Source: Diaporthe sp. PMI_573
Taxonomy: Eukaryota > Ascomycota > Sordariomycetes > Diaporthales > Diaporthaceae
Direction: 5' to 3'
Assembly (NCBI GenBank): GCA_021399435.1
Contig: JAJTUP010000005.1
Location: 372,001 to 436,000 of the forward strand
Length of the DNA stretch: 64,000 nucleotides
How positions within the stretch are numbered: position 1 is the stretch's first letter; each line of letters starts with the position of its first letter. This document shows positions 23,775 to 34,201 of the stretch, piece after piece. The notes beneath the pieces were generated by a model. That model ran no database searches and was not told the DNA's origin. It saw only the letters and a program-made list of their open reading frames with translations. Made by a program: the position numbers and the translations under genes.

Positions 23775-24300
23775 TTATTCACAGTCTCTCCCCTTTGTGG
23801 CAATTCTGCTGGCTCCGATAGTGCAACCATCTCCAATTAGTTCCGCATCTGAGAGCAAGATGGATCTGCTCGGGCCCTCCCTGTTATCCGACCTTGAAGA
23901 GTGGACCGGCAGAGCGGCGACTTTCGCCCGGCACACTTTCCCGTTCCTGTTCATGGGGAGCTCTCTGGCCGGGACGGTGATACCCGGACACATGTAATTA
24001 CTGTGCGAATGGCAGTCTCGACACCAAATGCTTCATGTAGAAACCCTTATGCTCGCTTAGAGGCACAACGTTGTCATCGTAAATCAGGTGGCGTCTGCCT
24101 CACCGCGGACCGAGATAACAGCACCGCGGATGGCACCGCTCCCAATGTCTATGATGGCCTTTTCCACATCTTGAACATCTTGATACCGCGTAGCTTCAGC
24201 TCGGTGTTGCCAAACATGCGGGACTCGAGCCTCACACACCCATCCTTGTCGAGGAATCCACCGTTGCCCGTGCGGTACATGTGTGTCCATTATCTTACGG
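23775..24300 (-). pseudogene. Adenylation-domain fragment (NRPS or PKS-NRPS type)
   Basis: Reading the minus strand gives a broken adenylation-domain C-terminus: MYRTGNGGFLDKDGCVRLES, RMFGNTELKLRG, then after a one-base frame change YQDVQDVEKAIIDIGSGAIR, then SRLPFAQ followed by a stop and another frame change, YMCPGITVPARELPMNRNGK. The A8/A10-like motifs (YRTGD with D changed to N; PMNRNGK with the catalytic Lys kept) are typical of NRPS-like enzymes and of the NRPS half of PKS-NRPS hybrids. At least two frameshifts and a stop show that it is dead. The N-terminal two thirds of the domain are absent. It lies on the same strand as the ER-KR fragment at 26.6-28.3 kb and in the order expected for a hybrid, but intervening domains are missing. 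Confidence 0.7.
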
Positions 24301-24702
24301 GTATTTAGCGAGCCAGCTGGACCAGTGGAGCAACGCGCTGGGGGTGAGATTCATGAAGAATATGAGAAATAATCTAGAGAGGGTCCACACAAAAATCGAA
24401 TACGGACATGGCACCTAGGTCGAGGGCTATAGTGCACAGGGCGTTGGTCATATCGTCCCTCTCATGAAAAGAAAGTCTTTCAGTTCTGAGGTTTGCTACC
24501 GCCTTCCTGAGATTCGTCTCTTTTCAACTAGAACGCCAGAAATAGTATAGAATGTGCTAGTTCTCTTATTTAAAGCTGGGGTACATCGTACTCGCGATAT
24601 TCTACCAACCATACACCCGAAACTAGCCATAGTAGATGATCTGATCTGGATCATGAGGAGAAGAGTTTGATAAGAGTCTACCTCTCAAGTGTATTATTAA
24701 GA
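24301..24702. other. Intergenic, no gene seen
   Basis: 400 bases between the adenylation fragment and the Ecm33-like gene; nothing recognisable. Confidence 0.4.
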
Positions 24703-25870
24703 CTATAAATAGAAAATCCCGGTTGAGAACAGCAAGATTATAACGGTATACCCAACTTGAGCCACACTTGCCGTGCTGGTCCTATATTTCTTGTCAGTAC
24801 AGAGACAATGAGCTTGAAGTTGCACAAACATACTTAGTACTTGTCGCTGAAGCCGACCCCGAGCTGGTGGCGGTGGCGGAAGAATCTCCGGTTGTGGGGT
24901 TGTTTGACGGATCCGACGAGTTCCATCTGTTGTTCTCATCCGGAGTCCAGCAAGTAAAACCCTGGTAGATATCGGTCTCTAGGCCGGTGAAGGTGAGAGT
25001 AGCGAAAGTTGCTCCGAGAGCCGGGCAGCTAAGATTACCAAGGGATAGCACTCTGATATATGCCACGGACTTCAGTAATGGAAGATTAATTCTATGACGT
25101 GTGAGCAGTAGAAACGTGAATAGAAGACACGGCCATGAACTAGAGAGTAACACATACTCGTCGAAATCACCGTCAAGGAGTACCCCTCCACCAACAGTAG
25201 ATAATGCTGGCATTGTCACATTCCGGACACCATCGCTACCTATGACGACAATGTCTTTAATGACAGTTTCGAGTTTCCTACAGTCGATTTCTATATTAGC
25301 ACCTAACGAAGCTGTTGAATGTAGAAAATGATAGCACAGCGACCTAAAAGATTTCGATGCTGTGAACATTGAGTAAAAACGGAAGTTGCTTACGGAAACG
25401 AGATGTTGGTCAAATCATTGAGGTATCCAAACAACATCCCACCGCCCGTGATGTTCTGGAGATCTGGCATCGAGACAGTGGTTACGCCATCATCTACCCG
25501 AGTAGACCCCTTGAGCTCCGGTCCCAGGTATCCAGAACTCAAGGAAGGTAGGGACTCAACGCCGGGCAGTTCAAAGGGGCCCTTGAACTCGTGGTCGATA
25601 AAGAAGAGAACGCTGTCGATGGTTGGACAGGTCTTGTAGAAGTCGATGTCCGTCTGGTTGACGATGTTCACGATAGTATCATCACATGCCCCGCCATCAT
25701 CAGCTAACGTTAGACTCATCCAGTCAGTTTCCTGATCGTGGAACCGCACGGGGTGGTGGTGATGACTCATATGGCCTACCTGCAACGACATCGAATGTCA
25801 CCAAGAGAGTAGTGAAGAGCAGAAATCTAGAGCTCAACAAGCTGGCTTTTCGGCGGAAAGCAACAGCCAT
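24703..25870 (-). CDS. Ecm33/Sps2-like GPI-anchored cell wall protein
   Basis: Five exons: 25870-25780, 25703-25394, 25343-25158, 25091-24834, 24781-24703; 307 residues, all phases consistent. Exon 1 encodes a signal peptide (SRFLLFTTLLVTFDVVA). The middle has leucine-rich receptor-L-type turns: VSMPDLQNITGGGMLFGYLN, IKDIVVIGSDGVRNVTMPAL, LKSVAYIRVLSLGNLSCPAL. A Ser/Thr-rich region follows and the last exon supplies a hydrophobic tail (VIILLFSTGIFYL) for GPI attachment; skipping that splice would remove it. Ecm33 proteins sit at the plasma membrane and wall and support wall integrity. It is shorter than the roughly 400-residue family norm. It stands intact among polyketide synthase debris. 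Confidence 0.75.
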
Positions 25871-26559
25871 GATGCTAGATTACAGACTTGCGCTGGGAAG
25901 CAGCAAGCCAACCTCGTTATTTTCTAACAAAAAAATGGACAAAGAAAAAGGCGAGTGAGTGGCTTCCAAGGTAAGCCTCAGATTTTGTATCAGTTGGCCC
26001 AAATATCAGGAAGGCCGCATTGCTTAATGAAATATACAAAGTGGATAAATACGACCCTGCTACCGCATTTGCTTAGGCCGCCCCCTTCCATGAGGGTCGA
26101 TCGAGGCTGCCTGGCCGCATGGCTGCCCAGAGGAGCTTGGTGGGCGCCGAGAAAGGCTTGGTGCTTATGGAGGGAAGCTTGTGTCTTCAAAAACAACGGG
26201 CCGACATGGTTGGCCCCCATTCCGATGGAGTAGGCGCGGCAGGGTCCGCATCCTACACAGCTTTTAAAGTGGATCGTCTACCAATAATCAAACTGACAGG
26301 CCTGGAGGTGAGCAGCTAAAAGCTTATCTTTTTCTGTGTTTGCTCCGGAGCATCAGCAAAGGGTACCAAGTGAAGTTGCCTCCTCCGGACAGCAGCACAA
26401 AGGATCGGCCGAGTGCAACGTTTCGCTGACAATGTTGTCGAGCCTGCGTAATAAGGACGGCGTGACATGATGGTGTCCAACTGTAATTTGCGGTCACCTT
26501 ATCACCTTATCGCGACTCGACCAGGCTTCATCGCCCCCAAACTCAGACGTGGCCCACCG
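25871..26559. other. Intergenic, possible PKS debris
   Basis: No open coding sequence. If the PKS module at its right once continued leftward, an acyl carrier domain would be expected here; I could not recognise one. Confidence 0.35.
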
Positions 26560-28290
26560 CCTCAGACATTGACTTTGAGCCGCTCAAGAGGACCTGCAGT
26601 GAATCCGCCCCGTGACTCCCAAGCATGGCCGCCTGCTCCTGCTCTCGCACACCCGTGTTGGCCACGATGGCGAACTTGGCGTCGTCCAGGTAAAAGTTCT
26701 CCGTGATTCTAGCAGAGAGGGCGCTACCCCCGGTGGCCGGGACGGAAGATATCCAGAAACTAGCCTCCGCGGATCCCGTATGGTACCTCCCACTCGCGAA
26801 GGGCCTCTGTAATGCCTGTTTCTGCGAGCACGCCGATATCTCGCATTAGACCAACGTCGAATGACACACCCTTCTGGTCCAGCCCGCGCCGTAGGTGGCA
26901 GATAGCATCTTGGAATGAACAGCCAGCTGCGTAGGTGTCCTGGCCACGATTGCCGAATATGCCTGCGAAGCTGCTCAGAATCATCAAGAAGTCCACATCT
27001 GGAACGTCACGGAGGACCATCGCACCTTGTATGACTCCGCGGATAGTCCCTAGCTCTGTCTTGCAATTCTGGAGGACAACAGTCAGGGATCTCGAGTCGG
27101 ATACATCGCAGCGGAGAGTCATGACCTGCACGCTTCGCGTCTCCAGGTCCACGACCAACTTCTTCGCCTCGACGGATGCTGCGCCGGACCTGGACAGGAA
27201 GCAGAGCTGCCGTGTGCCGTTGTCAACAAGCATGGTGGCCAAACTGCGGCCTAGCCCACCAAGCCCACCGACGAGGATGTAGCTCGCTTCGTTGTCCAGC
27301 TCCAGAGGGGTCGACTGCGCACCGGAACGTACCACGAGAATTTTATGCTCTTCGTTAAACGTCAAGGCGATCTTGCCAATATGCCGGCCTGTCTGCATTA
27401 AGCGGAATGCACTCTCAACTTGTGACAGCGGGCATGTAACCAGCGGCTCGATCGGACGCAAAACTCCCTCTCCCAGCAATTCCAACACATTCCTAATTTT
27501 TCAGCTGTTAGGTCAGGTCGATCTCGCTCGATATGGTTGAGATTAAAGAGTGAGTTGGCATCCTTCTGGAAGGGCTGCATGTCGAGGCGAGTGCTGCCCT
27601 GGATATCTTTGATGCCGATCTCGACGAAATGGCCAAATGGAACAAGACAGTACCACGTGTGACGAAGGGCCTCGCCACTAAGTGAGTTGAGAATGGAATC
27701 AACGCCACGGCCCCCCGTCATACGCTTCATGCCTTTAAAAAAGCTCAGATCCCAGGAATTGTGGTCGTCAGGGATGTTATAGGTGTCTCGGAGTAGAGAG
27801 CGCTTTGTCTCTGATCCGACCGTCGCGAAGATTTCCATTTCGTGGTGCTGGGCAAGCTTAATCGTCGCCTGGCCGATAGCCCCCGAAGCTGCATGTATCA
27901 GAATTGACTGTCCGTTCTTCACCCCAGCCAGCTTTACGAGGCCGCATCATGCTGTCCCGTAAGCGCCAGGTATTGTCGCAGCTTGTTCGAAGCTGAGGTG
28001 TCCGGGCTTTGCTACGGTGGACAGTCCTATGGGCCCCGTGTCCGAACATGACAACTCTACTACCGATCTTGAACTTATTGACACCTGCTCCCATGCGTAG
28101 AACAATACCGGCGGCATCAGACCCCAGGAGCTTGTTTGGCATTTGTCCCATGGCCACCATAACCTCGCCAAAGCTAACGAGGTTCAAATGTTAGTGATTC
28201 GAAACCGGAAGCTAAACTTATAAATTGAGGCCAGTCGCCTTGACTTTTATCTCCATCTCATCACAGTGAAGCCGCAGCCGGCGTCACTTC
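26560..28290 (-). pseudogene. Highly reducing polyketide synthase fragment (ER-KR)
   Basis: The minus strand encodes an enoyl reductase (start near SFGEVMVAMGQMPNKLLGSD, with [20 protein letters not shown] as nucleotide-binding region) and then a ketoreductase (SYILVGGLGGLGRSLATMLV; catalytic region MILSSFAGIFGNRGQDTYAA). The end of the module linker (DDAKFAIVANTGVREQEQAA) is also visible. Lesions seen: a frameshift near 28.0 kb, an in-frame TGA near 27.95 kb after FEQAATIPGAYGTA (a Trp codon in the family), another frameshift near 27.48 kb, and a deletion of roughly 30 residues inside the ketoreductase between GAMVLRD and VDFLMILSS. KS, AT and DH domains are absent. It cannot make a working enzyme. 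Confidence 0.88.
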
Positions 28291-28299
28291 GTGAATAAA

Positions 28300-29851
28300 A
28301 GTTCTCATGATCATGCACAACCGCACAATCCCACGTCAGCCAGGCTGGCCTTTAAAGCTCAACCCGAACTTCCCGCGGCTGGAGAAGCTAAATGTAACGA
28401 TTTTAACCACGACGTCGGAGCTCCGACCCAGTCACAAAGGGGATGTTCTCTGCAAGGTCCTTCTGAACTCGTTCGAGGCGTCCGGTGGAAACAAGTCCCT
28501 GATTATACGCCACCCAGAGACGAAATTAGCAGATCTGGCCTACAAAACTACAACACGCCGCATGCATGAAGTTCTGCGAGTTGCTTATGTGGGTAAATCG
28601 ACTCGAGACATCGTTCGTCATCTGAGAGATGATGCAGCTGGCAACAGCGCCAACGATCCAAGAACCAAGGTCACGAAGACGAACCGAACTATTCTCTTTA
28701 CTGTCATAGATCGTAATACGTTGGTATGGGGAAGGATCTTTTCTAGAGCAACAGGAACTTCGCTACGCTAATTTAGACGTATGAGACCATGGCTGTGAAC
28801 ATGGGTCTTCCAAGGTTCTTACCGCTCATCTCGGATGCCGACTTAGACATATCAGCCCAGCCAACAACCAAGATCCAGTTTGCCATAGTCTGTCTTGAGA
28901 TGACCTTGACCTCTACGCTGAGGACACTGGGATTTGTGCCTGATGTCGTCATAGGCCACAGCTTTGGAGAATATACTGCTCTCAATGCAGGTTGTGTGTT
29001 GTCCACCAGCGATGTGTTGTACCTCGTGGGCAGACGCGCCATGCTGATCAAGGAGTACCTGAGACTGGGTATGCATGCTATTCTTGCAACCAAGTCAGAT
29101 GCCCCCACAATTCGACGGTCGATTGTTGTCTTCGGGACCGAGTCTTGTGATATCGCCTGCATCAACACACCACCAGCAACTGTGGTCAGCGGCCAACTGC
29201 AAGAGGTCGAGAGATTCCATCTCGATTTGAAAAAGAAAGACAGCAGAGCTAATGGGAAGCTGCTCAAAGTGCCCTATGGGTTCCATTTGGCTCAGCTTGA
29301 TCCTGTTCTAGACAAGCTCCTGGAGATTGCGAAGGTGCTGTGTTTAGAAAATCAACAACTCCAATCGTCTCGTCCCTGACGGGGTCTATTAACCCGGTCT
29401 TTCGCCCGAACATATTGTACAGCCGGTTCATTAGCCCGTCAATTTCGCAGGTGCGCCGAGGTCCTGCGAGGCTGCCGGGTATAATGGAGAAAATACCTTT
29501 CTTATCGAGATTGGTCCGACGCCTCTTTGTTCAGCCTTTGCTCGTCAGACGCTGAGCCTTCTTTCATCTTCTAGGGTCCTACTGACGTTGAAACCTGATA
29601 AGGATGACTGGAGTACTTTGTCTGCTGTGCTGAAAGTAGGATCAGAGACTGGAGTTTCGGTCAACTGGCCGAAATACCACAAGAACTTCAAAGGCTCTGT
29701 CCGGCTCCTAGACTTGCAAGTAGGGATGGCGGCAACTCAGGAAAACATCTATGGGACAAGACATGCAACAGCATTTGTAGAAGGCCTGACACCATTTCCT
29801 CCCCGGTCGGTTGGAGATACAATCGACGTTCCCCGTCAGGCGCAAACTTAG
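28300..29851 (+). pseudogene. Non-reducing polyketide synthase fragment (KS end, AT)
   Basis: The plus strand starts in the end of a ketosynthase (IPRQPGWPLKLNPNF, then LLNSFEASGGNKSLII) and continues through HPETKLADLAYKTTTRRMHE into a malonyl-CoA acyltransferase with VVIGHSFGEYTALNAGC (family norm GHSLGEY) and CINTPPATVVSG. Separate pieces continue past 29340 (TTPIVSSLTGSI; DDWSTLSAVLKVGSETGVSV; WPKYHKNFKGSVRLLDL), each in a different frame. The SAT domain, most of KS, PT, ACP and release domains are missing. It begins only about ten bases from the start of the ER-KR fragment on the other strand, so the two broken genes abut head to head. Confidence 0.85.
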
Positions 29852-30833
29852 TTATTGGCAGTGCGCAAGCGAAGTCGATGAGTCTCGTGCTCGCGGTCCG
29901 CGGAGGAAAGACGGAGTGCCCTCTTCAGGCAACCATCCATTGTCTCACCGATAGTCCAATTCGGTCAGAGACCGTTTGACATCGACTTGAATGATCAGTT
30001 CCAAGACTCTTACTTTGGTTCAGAAGTAAGCTAGAGTCTTGTCTGAGCAGGGCAGCCGATTGAAATTTACTTCTCCTGGCAGATTGATTGGCTGCCTCAC
30101 ACTTGGCCTCTCCATTGTCGGAGCGCATGAGGTGCTGGTTATAGACCCACGCGCAGGCAGACGTCGGTCCAAGATTGAGTTTTGAGTCGTTTGAGTGATG
30201 TCTTCCGATCTTCCGAAGAAGGATCACTTGGCCAATGCATGGGCCTGAGTTCCTGTATCCACTCAAGCACCACCCTCCTCACACATAACAGCGCTGGTAA
30301 AAGAGTCTCAATCAACTGGAATAGGCCTAAAAACACTATATCCATCTAGATCGGTGCAACATATTGAGTATGAATCACATAAGTCACATACAATATTTGC
30401 AAAAATAAACAATACATTGTCTTATATGCTCGCGGGGGCCGGTGCTTAAGTGGGTACAGAGACTTAAGCTTGAGTTTCCAATTCTTCTGAGTCTTTTTAC
30501 ACGAAGAAGGATCAGGCTTGCTGGCCGAGTTCAGAAAGGCGCAACGCCAAGGCTCTCTAGCACCTGAGCATGGCCCACCAGCGATTCCACTCTGGTGGGT
30601 TTGACTGAACAGGACTTCACGGTGGGCACAAGCATGACGGAGAGTCACTGGAATAGCAGAATCTCCCCAGCGTGGACCTCGAATATATAAGTGTAGGTTT
30701 ACCCTTCAAGTTATTGCTATCATTGTGTCTATTCAGCACGCTTCTCATCCTCCGACCTCATCTCTGACACTGGTCCAACACTATCAAGCTAGCATCTACT
30801 TTGCATCCTCTTCTATCCCTCTAAGCCGCCGCT
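29852..30833. other. Intergenic, no gene seen
   Basis: About 1 kb. The last 150 bases look like a promoter and pyrimidine-rich leader for the secreted-protein gene at 30834; nothing else is recognised. Confidence 0.4.
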
Positions 30834-31571
30834 ATGAAGCTCACCGGGTTCCTTGTGTCCTTGGCTGGTCTGACCCAGATGGTAATTAAGTTCCTGTCCT
30901 TCCAACTCATCAGCATCAAGGACGAGACACCTGGCTGACTTCTGAACGTTCGTTCCAATTATCTAGGTCTAGTGTCTCGAGGCACCCGCACCAGGCTACG
31001 AAGTTGCTGAGTTCGAGTGGGAAGTCCAGACGAAGCCTGAAGGACCTCTGCACCACGTCAACGGCACGGTTCAGGACGTCGTCAAATAGCTCAAAGAGGT
31101 TGACCCGACGTACGAAGTCCCGGAAGTCCCAGAGCTGGAGAGCCGCCAGGGTCGGATTGAGGCACGCCAGAGAAGCATCATTTGCTTCAACTTCCCTACT
31201 GCCAACGGCAACCGCATCCAAGACGGTATTGGTTACCTCAGGGGTGTAAGGGGGCAGCCATCGAACGGGCCCGGGCCTGGGAACTGCGGTCGAGTTAGCT
31301 GCTCCAACAATGCAGCCATCTGGTGGTGCAACGACGTGAGTAGACCCTATCCTCACTCATCGGAGATAACGCCGAGCACATAGCTGACGGCTACAATTAC
31401 ACGTAGAACCGATCTACCTATACCCTTCCCAGCTTCAGCGTCATCGCGGATGGAGCGCAGAACGTCAAACAAACCTGCCAGAGACTGGATTCCAAGGGTT
31501 TCACCGAGACCGCTGGCCAGGGGTTCTTTGATGGTAACTGGAATGTGATTGTCCGGGGAGACTCGTGTTAA
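30834..31571 (+). pseudogene. Small secreted cysteine-containing protein interrupted by TAG
   Basis: Exons 30834-30881, 30973-31335 and 31407-31571 fit together with consistent phases (introns of 91 and 71 bases). Exon 1 is a signal peptide (MKLTGFLVSLAGLTQM). The mature part has few, spaced cysteines and ends GQGFFDGNWNVIVRGDSC, an ending I associate with small secreted proteins of plant-associated fungi. One in-frame TAG at 31087-31089 interrupts exon 2 after VNGTVQDVVK; a single C-to-T change from CAG would explain it. Everything after it is still open, so the lesion looks recent. Alternatives are a strain-specific null allele, readthrough, or a sequencing error. No domain name can be assigned. 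Confidence 0.65.
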
Positions 31572-32110
31572 TGACGAGGCTGGACTGCTCAGGCACTGTG
31601 TCGCCACACAGTTGCGGCCTTTACTCGAATGTTGCGTAACGTCCAAAGGGGATGTTGCCTATAGAAATATCTTGGGACGGAGTTGGCTTTGCCGAGCACA
31701 GATCCACGGTCTGTGGCAGATATGGAAGCTATTGTAAATACTCTGGTAGGATGTTGTCTAGTTACTTGAATTTCAACAATGCAAGTACCTGATCAGAAAT
31801 TTAATCTAAATTTAAGGGATTTCATTCTTAATCCGTACAGTTGGCCGCCAAGTAGTACGGGTATGGTAAACAAGATGGCACCGTGGCGTAGCTGGTAGAG
31901 ACGCCGGGCCGGTTATGACATGGGAATATTGGGTGGTGAGAATGTCAAATTGTACGTTTTGGCTAAAATTCGTCTGTGTTATAAAGACCTGGAAATCAAT
32001 ACACTGACCCCCTTATAAAGCCACAAGATTAAGTCGAGCATGCGAGTTATAACATGCTAAAGGCTATACTTTGTCTCAGTCTGTCCCACCCCGGTACACC
32101 TCTTCACTTC
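31572..32110. other. Intergenic between convergent genes
   Basis: 540 bases; no gene. A stretch near 31880-31910 resembles the 5' half of a tRNA but lacks the rest. Confidence 0.4.
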
Positions 32111-34201
32111 TTATTTTAAAGATAAGGGCTGCAGAGCCTGTGCAAGCCCACCTTCAACAGCAGCACCCCTGTCAAGCACAGAAACGTTAGACTTTGGCAA
32201 GCCTTCCTGTTCTCCCTGCGACTTATTTGCTTCTTCACTCCCCTCACTTCTCGATGCATCCGGGGCTGCATTCCTGCTGTTTTCCTCGTCCCCCCTTTCT
32301 CCTGATGTCACTCCCTTTGATCTGCCACCGCCGCACTGCGCCTTCCAATCATCGGCCCGCTTGGGATCAATTCTCGTGAAGAGACATTCGGCCTCACCCA
32401 GCTGATGTCCCTTTCGGATGGAGTCACAATCGAAGGTGTCAGGGATGGAAAGAACTGGCTCCACGCCCAACTGCCTGGCTATCGACCCCGCGGTCTCCGG
32501 GAGGAACGGCTGCAATAGAGCAGCAAGGAGTCGGATGAGATTGAGGCAGATTGTTAGGTAAGCACCCCGCTCTTCCTTGTCGCTTTTGGGCAGACGACTT
32601 GCCTTCTGAGCCAATTTGTTGCCAGCGGCAGATATTTCGATGGCGATGACCAGCGCCGCGCGCAGCTCGACTGCATCAAGGTGGCGGAGATACGAGCCGA
32701 GGAGACTGTTGACGTCTTTCTTCCACTCTTCCACCGTGCCATCCGAATCGAGGAGCCGCGAGTCGTCCGGCACGATGCCGTTGTACCCCCTGGGTTGGGG
32801 ATTGTTCACAGACTTGATAACGCGGTTGACGAAATTGCCCAGGTTGTTGCTGAGGTGGCTATTGTTCGCGTCGATAAAGGTGTCCCATTTGAACTCGGTA
32901 TCGTGGTGTTCTGGACGGTGATAAAGGAGGTAGAATCGCCACACATCGGCCTTGATCCCGCTGGCTCTTGCCTGGTCGCCAAACACGCCGATGCGTTTCG
33001 ACTTGGAGAACTTGGTCCCCTCGTACTGTAGGTATTCCGTCGTAGATAGGTGGTGGACCTTGGTCCAGTTGTCCCCGGTTGAGATCTGGGTGGCTGGGAA
33101 GAAGATGGAGTGGAAGAAAACATTGTCCTTCCCTATAAATTGGTAGAGCTGGACGTCGTTCGGGTCCTGCGGTTGCCACCAGCCCCGCCAGTTGTCTGTG
33201 TACTCTGCTGTGATGGACACATATCCAATCGGGGCATCGAACCAGTTATAAATCACCTTGTCTTCATAGCCAGCCACTTTTGGAGGGACCGGTGTTCCAA
33301 ACTTGATGTCGCGTGTAATGCTGCGTTCCTTTAGCCCTCTCTTGAACCAGCCCAAGGTCTGCCCGATCCCGTTGCTGGACCACCTGCCCTTGGCCGCAGA
33401 GCCGTCAAAGAAGGCCTGAACCTTTGGCTGCAACCTGTCCAGCCTGAAGAACAGATGCCTCGTGTCCCGCGTGACAGGTGTGGCTCCACATGCGTCCAAG
33501 TTGCACCGAGGATTCTTGAGTTCAATAGCATCATCAAAGGAGCCGCATGCGTCACACTCGTCACCTTTGGCGTCTTTGCCACAATGGGGGCAGTCGCCAA
33601 TAACGTACCGATCTGCCAGGAATCGCGCATGAGATTCGCAGTAAAGCCTGCACGTTACTCGCTCGTCCAGATATCCATTGTCGTTCACCCTTGAGAATAT
33701 CTGCTGCGCAATGTCCGTCTGATTCTGAGTCGTGGTCCTCCCGAATTTGTCGAAGCTGATATTGAACCACTTGTAGATGTCCGCGTGGATTTCGTGGAAC
33801 CGGTCACAAAGCTCCTTTGGCGTGCAGCCCTCCTGGGATGCCCTGATCTCCGTGGCGGTCCCGTACTCGTCTGTGCCACCGATGTAGAGCGTGTTGAGGC
33901 CGCGCGCGCGACAGTACCGGGCGAAAACGTCGGCGGAGAGCACGGAGCCGATGATGTTTCCGAGGTGTGGCACGTCGTTCACGTATGGCAAGGCACTGGT
34001 GATGAGGATATTCCGGCTCCCGGGTCTGGGTGCCACGATGGAGGTGTCCCCTGATGTTGGAGGCATGGTTGGCAGGCGGGAATAAAAGCTCAGTAGGAGG
34101 CGTGTGTCGTGCGCAGGAAATGTGACTGCAACTGTGATGAGACTCTTGCACGATGATTCGACCCAGATTACTGACGTTGTTTGTTCAAAACATTCTTCCA
34201 T
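32111..34201 (-). CDS. Methionyl-tRNA synthetase
   Basis: A single exon of 696 residues. It has the class I signature PHLGN within ITSALPYVNDVPHLGNIIGS, the zinc-binding knuckle (CPHCGKDAKGDECDACGSFD, with a second pair in CNLDACGATP), NWFDAPIGYVSITAEY, IGKDNVFFHSIFFPATQIS, and the KMSKS loop as KFSKSKRIGVFG. The anticodon-binding helical domain follows (NNLGNFVNRVIKSVNNPQ) and the last 90 residues are a Lys/Glu/Ser-rich tail. The first Met gives an extra 45 residues before MPPTSGDTS; either start is possible, and the extension is not a clear mitochondrial presequence. The layout is that of the cytosolic enzyme without extra domains. Several positions differ from what I expect in the housekeeping enzyme (Phe after GKDNV, Lys-Arg after KFSKS), so this may be a second, diverged copy. 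Confidence 0.92.
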   Translation of the reverse strand: MEECFEQTTSVIWVESSCKSLITVAVTFPAHDTRLLLSFYSRLPTMPPTSGDTSIVAPRPGSRNILITSALPYVNDVPHLGNIIGSVLSADVFARYCRARGLNTLYIGGTDEYGTATEIRASQEGCTPKELCDRFHEIHADIYKWFNISFDKFGRTTTQNQTDIAQQIFSRVNDNGYLDERVTCRLYCESHARFLADRYVIGDCPHCGKDAKGDECDACGSFDDAIELKNPRCNLDACGATPVTRDTRHLFFRLDRLQPKVQAFFDGSAAKGRWSSNGIGQTLGWFKRGLKERSITRDIKFGTPVPPKVAGYEDKVIYNWFDAPIGYVSITAEYTDNWRGWWQPQDPNDVQLYQFIGKDNVFFHSIFFPATQISTGDNWTKVHHLSTTEYLQYEGTKFSKSKRIGVFGDQARASGIKADVWRFYLLYHRPEHHDTEFKWDTFIDANNSHLSNNLGNFVNRVIKSVNNPQPRGYNGIVPDDSRLLDSDGTVEEWKKDVNSLLGSYLRHLDAVELRAALVIAIEISAAGNKLAQKASRLPKSDKEERGAYLTICLNLIRLLAALLQPFLPETAGSIARQLGVEPVLSIPDTFDCDSIRKGHQLGEAECLFTRIDPKRADDWKAQCGGGRSKGVTSGERGDEENSRNAAPDASRSEGSEEANKSQGEQEGLPKSNVSVLDRGAAVEGGLAQALQPLSLK

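Noticed and set aside
31875..31960. tRNA gene
   Set aside because: The first 30 bases resemble a tRNA 5' half with an A-box-like motif, but no matching acceptor strand, anticodon arm or good B box follows.
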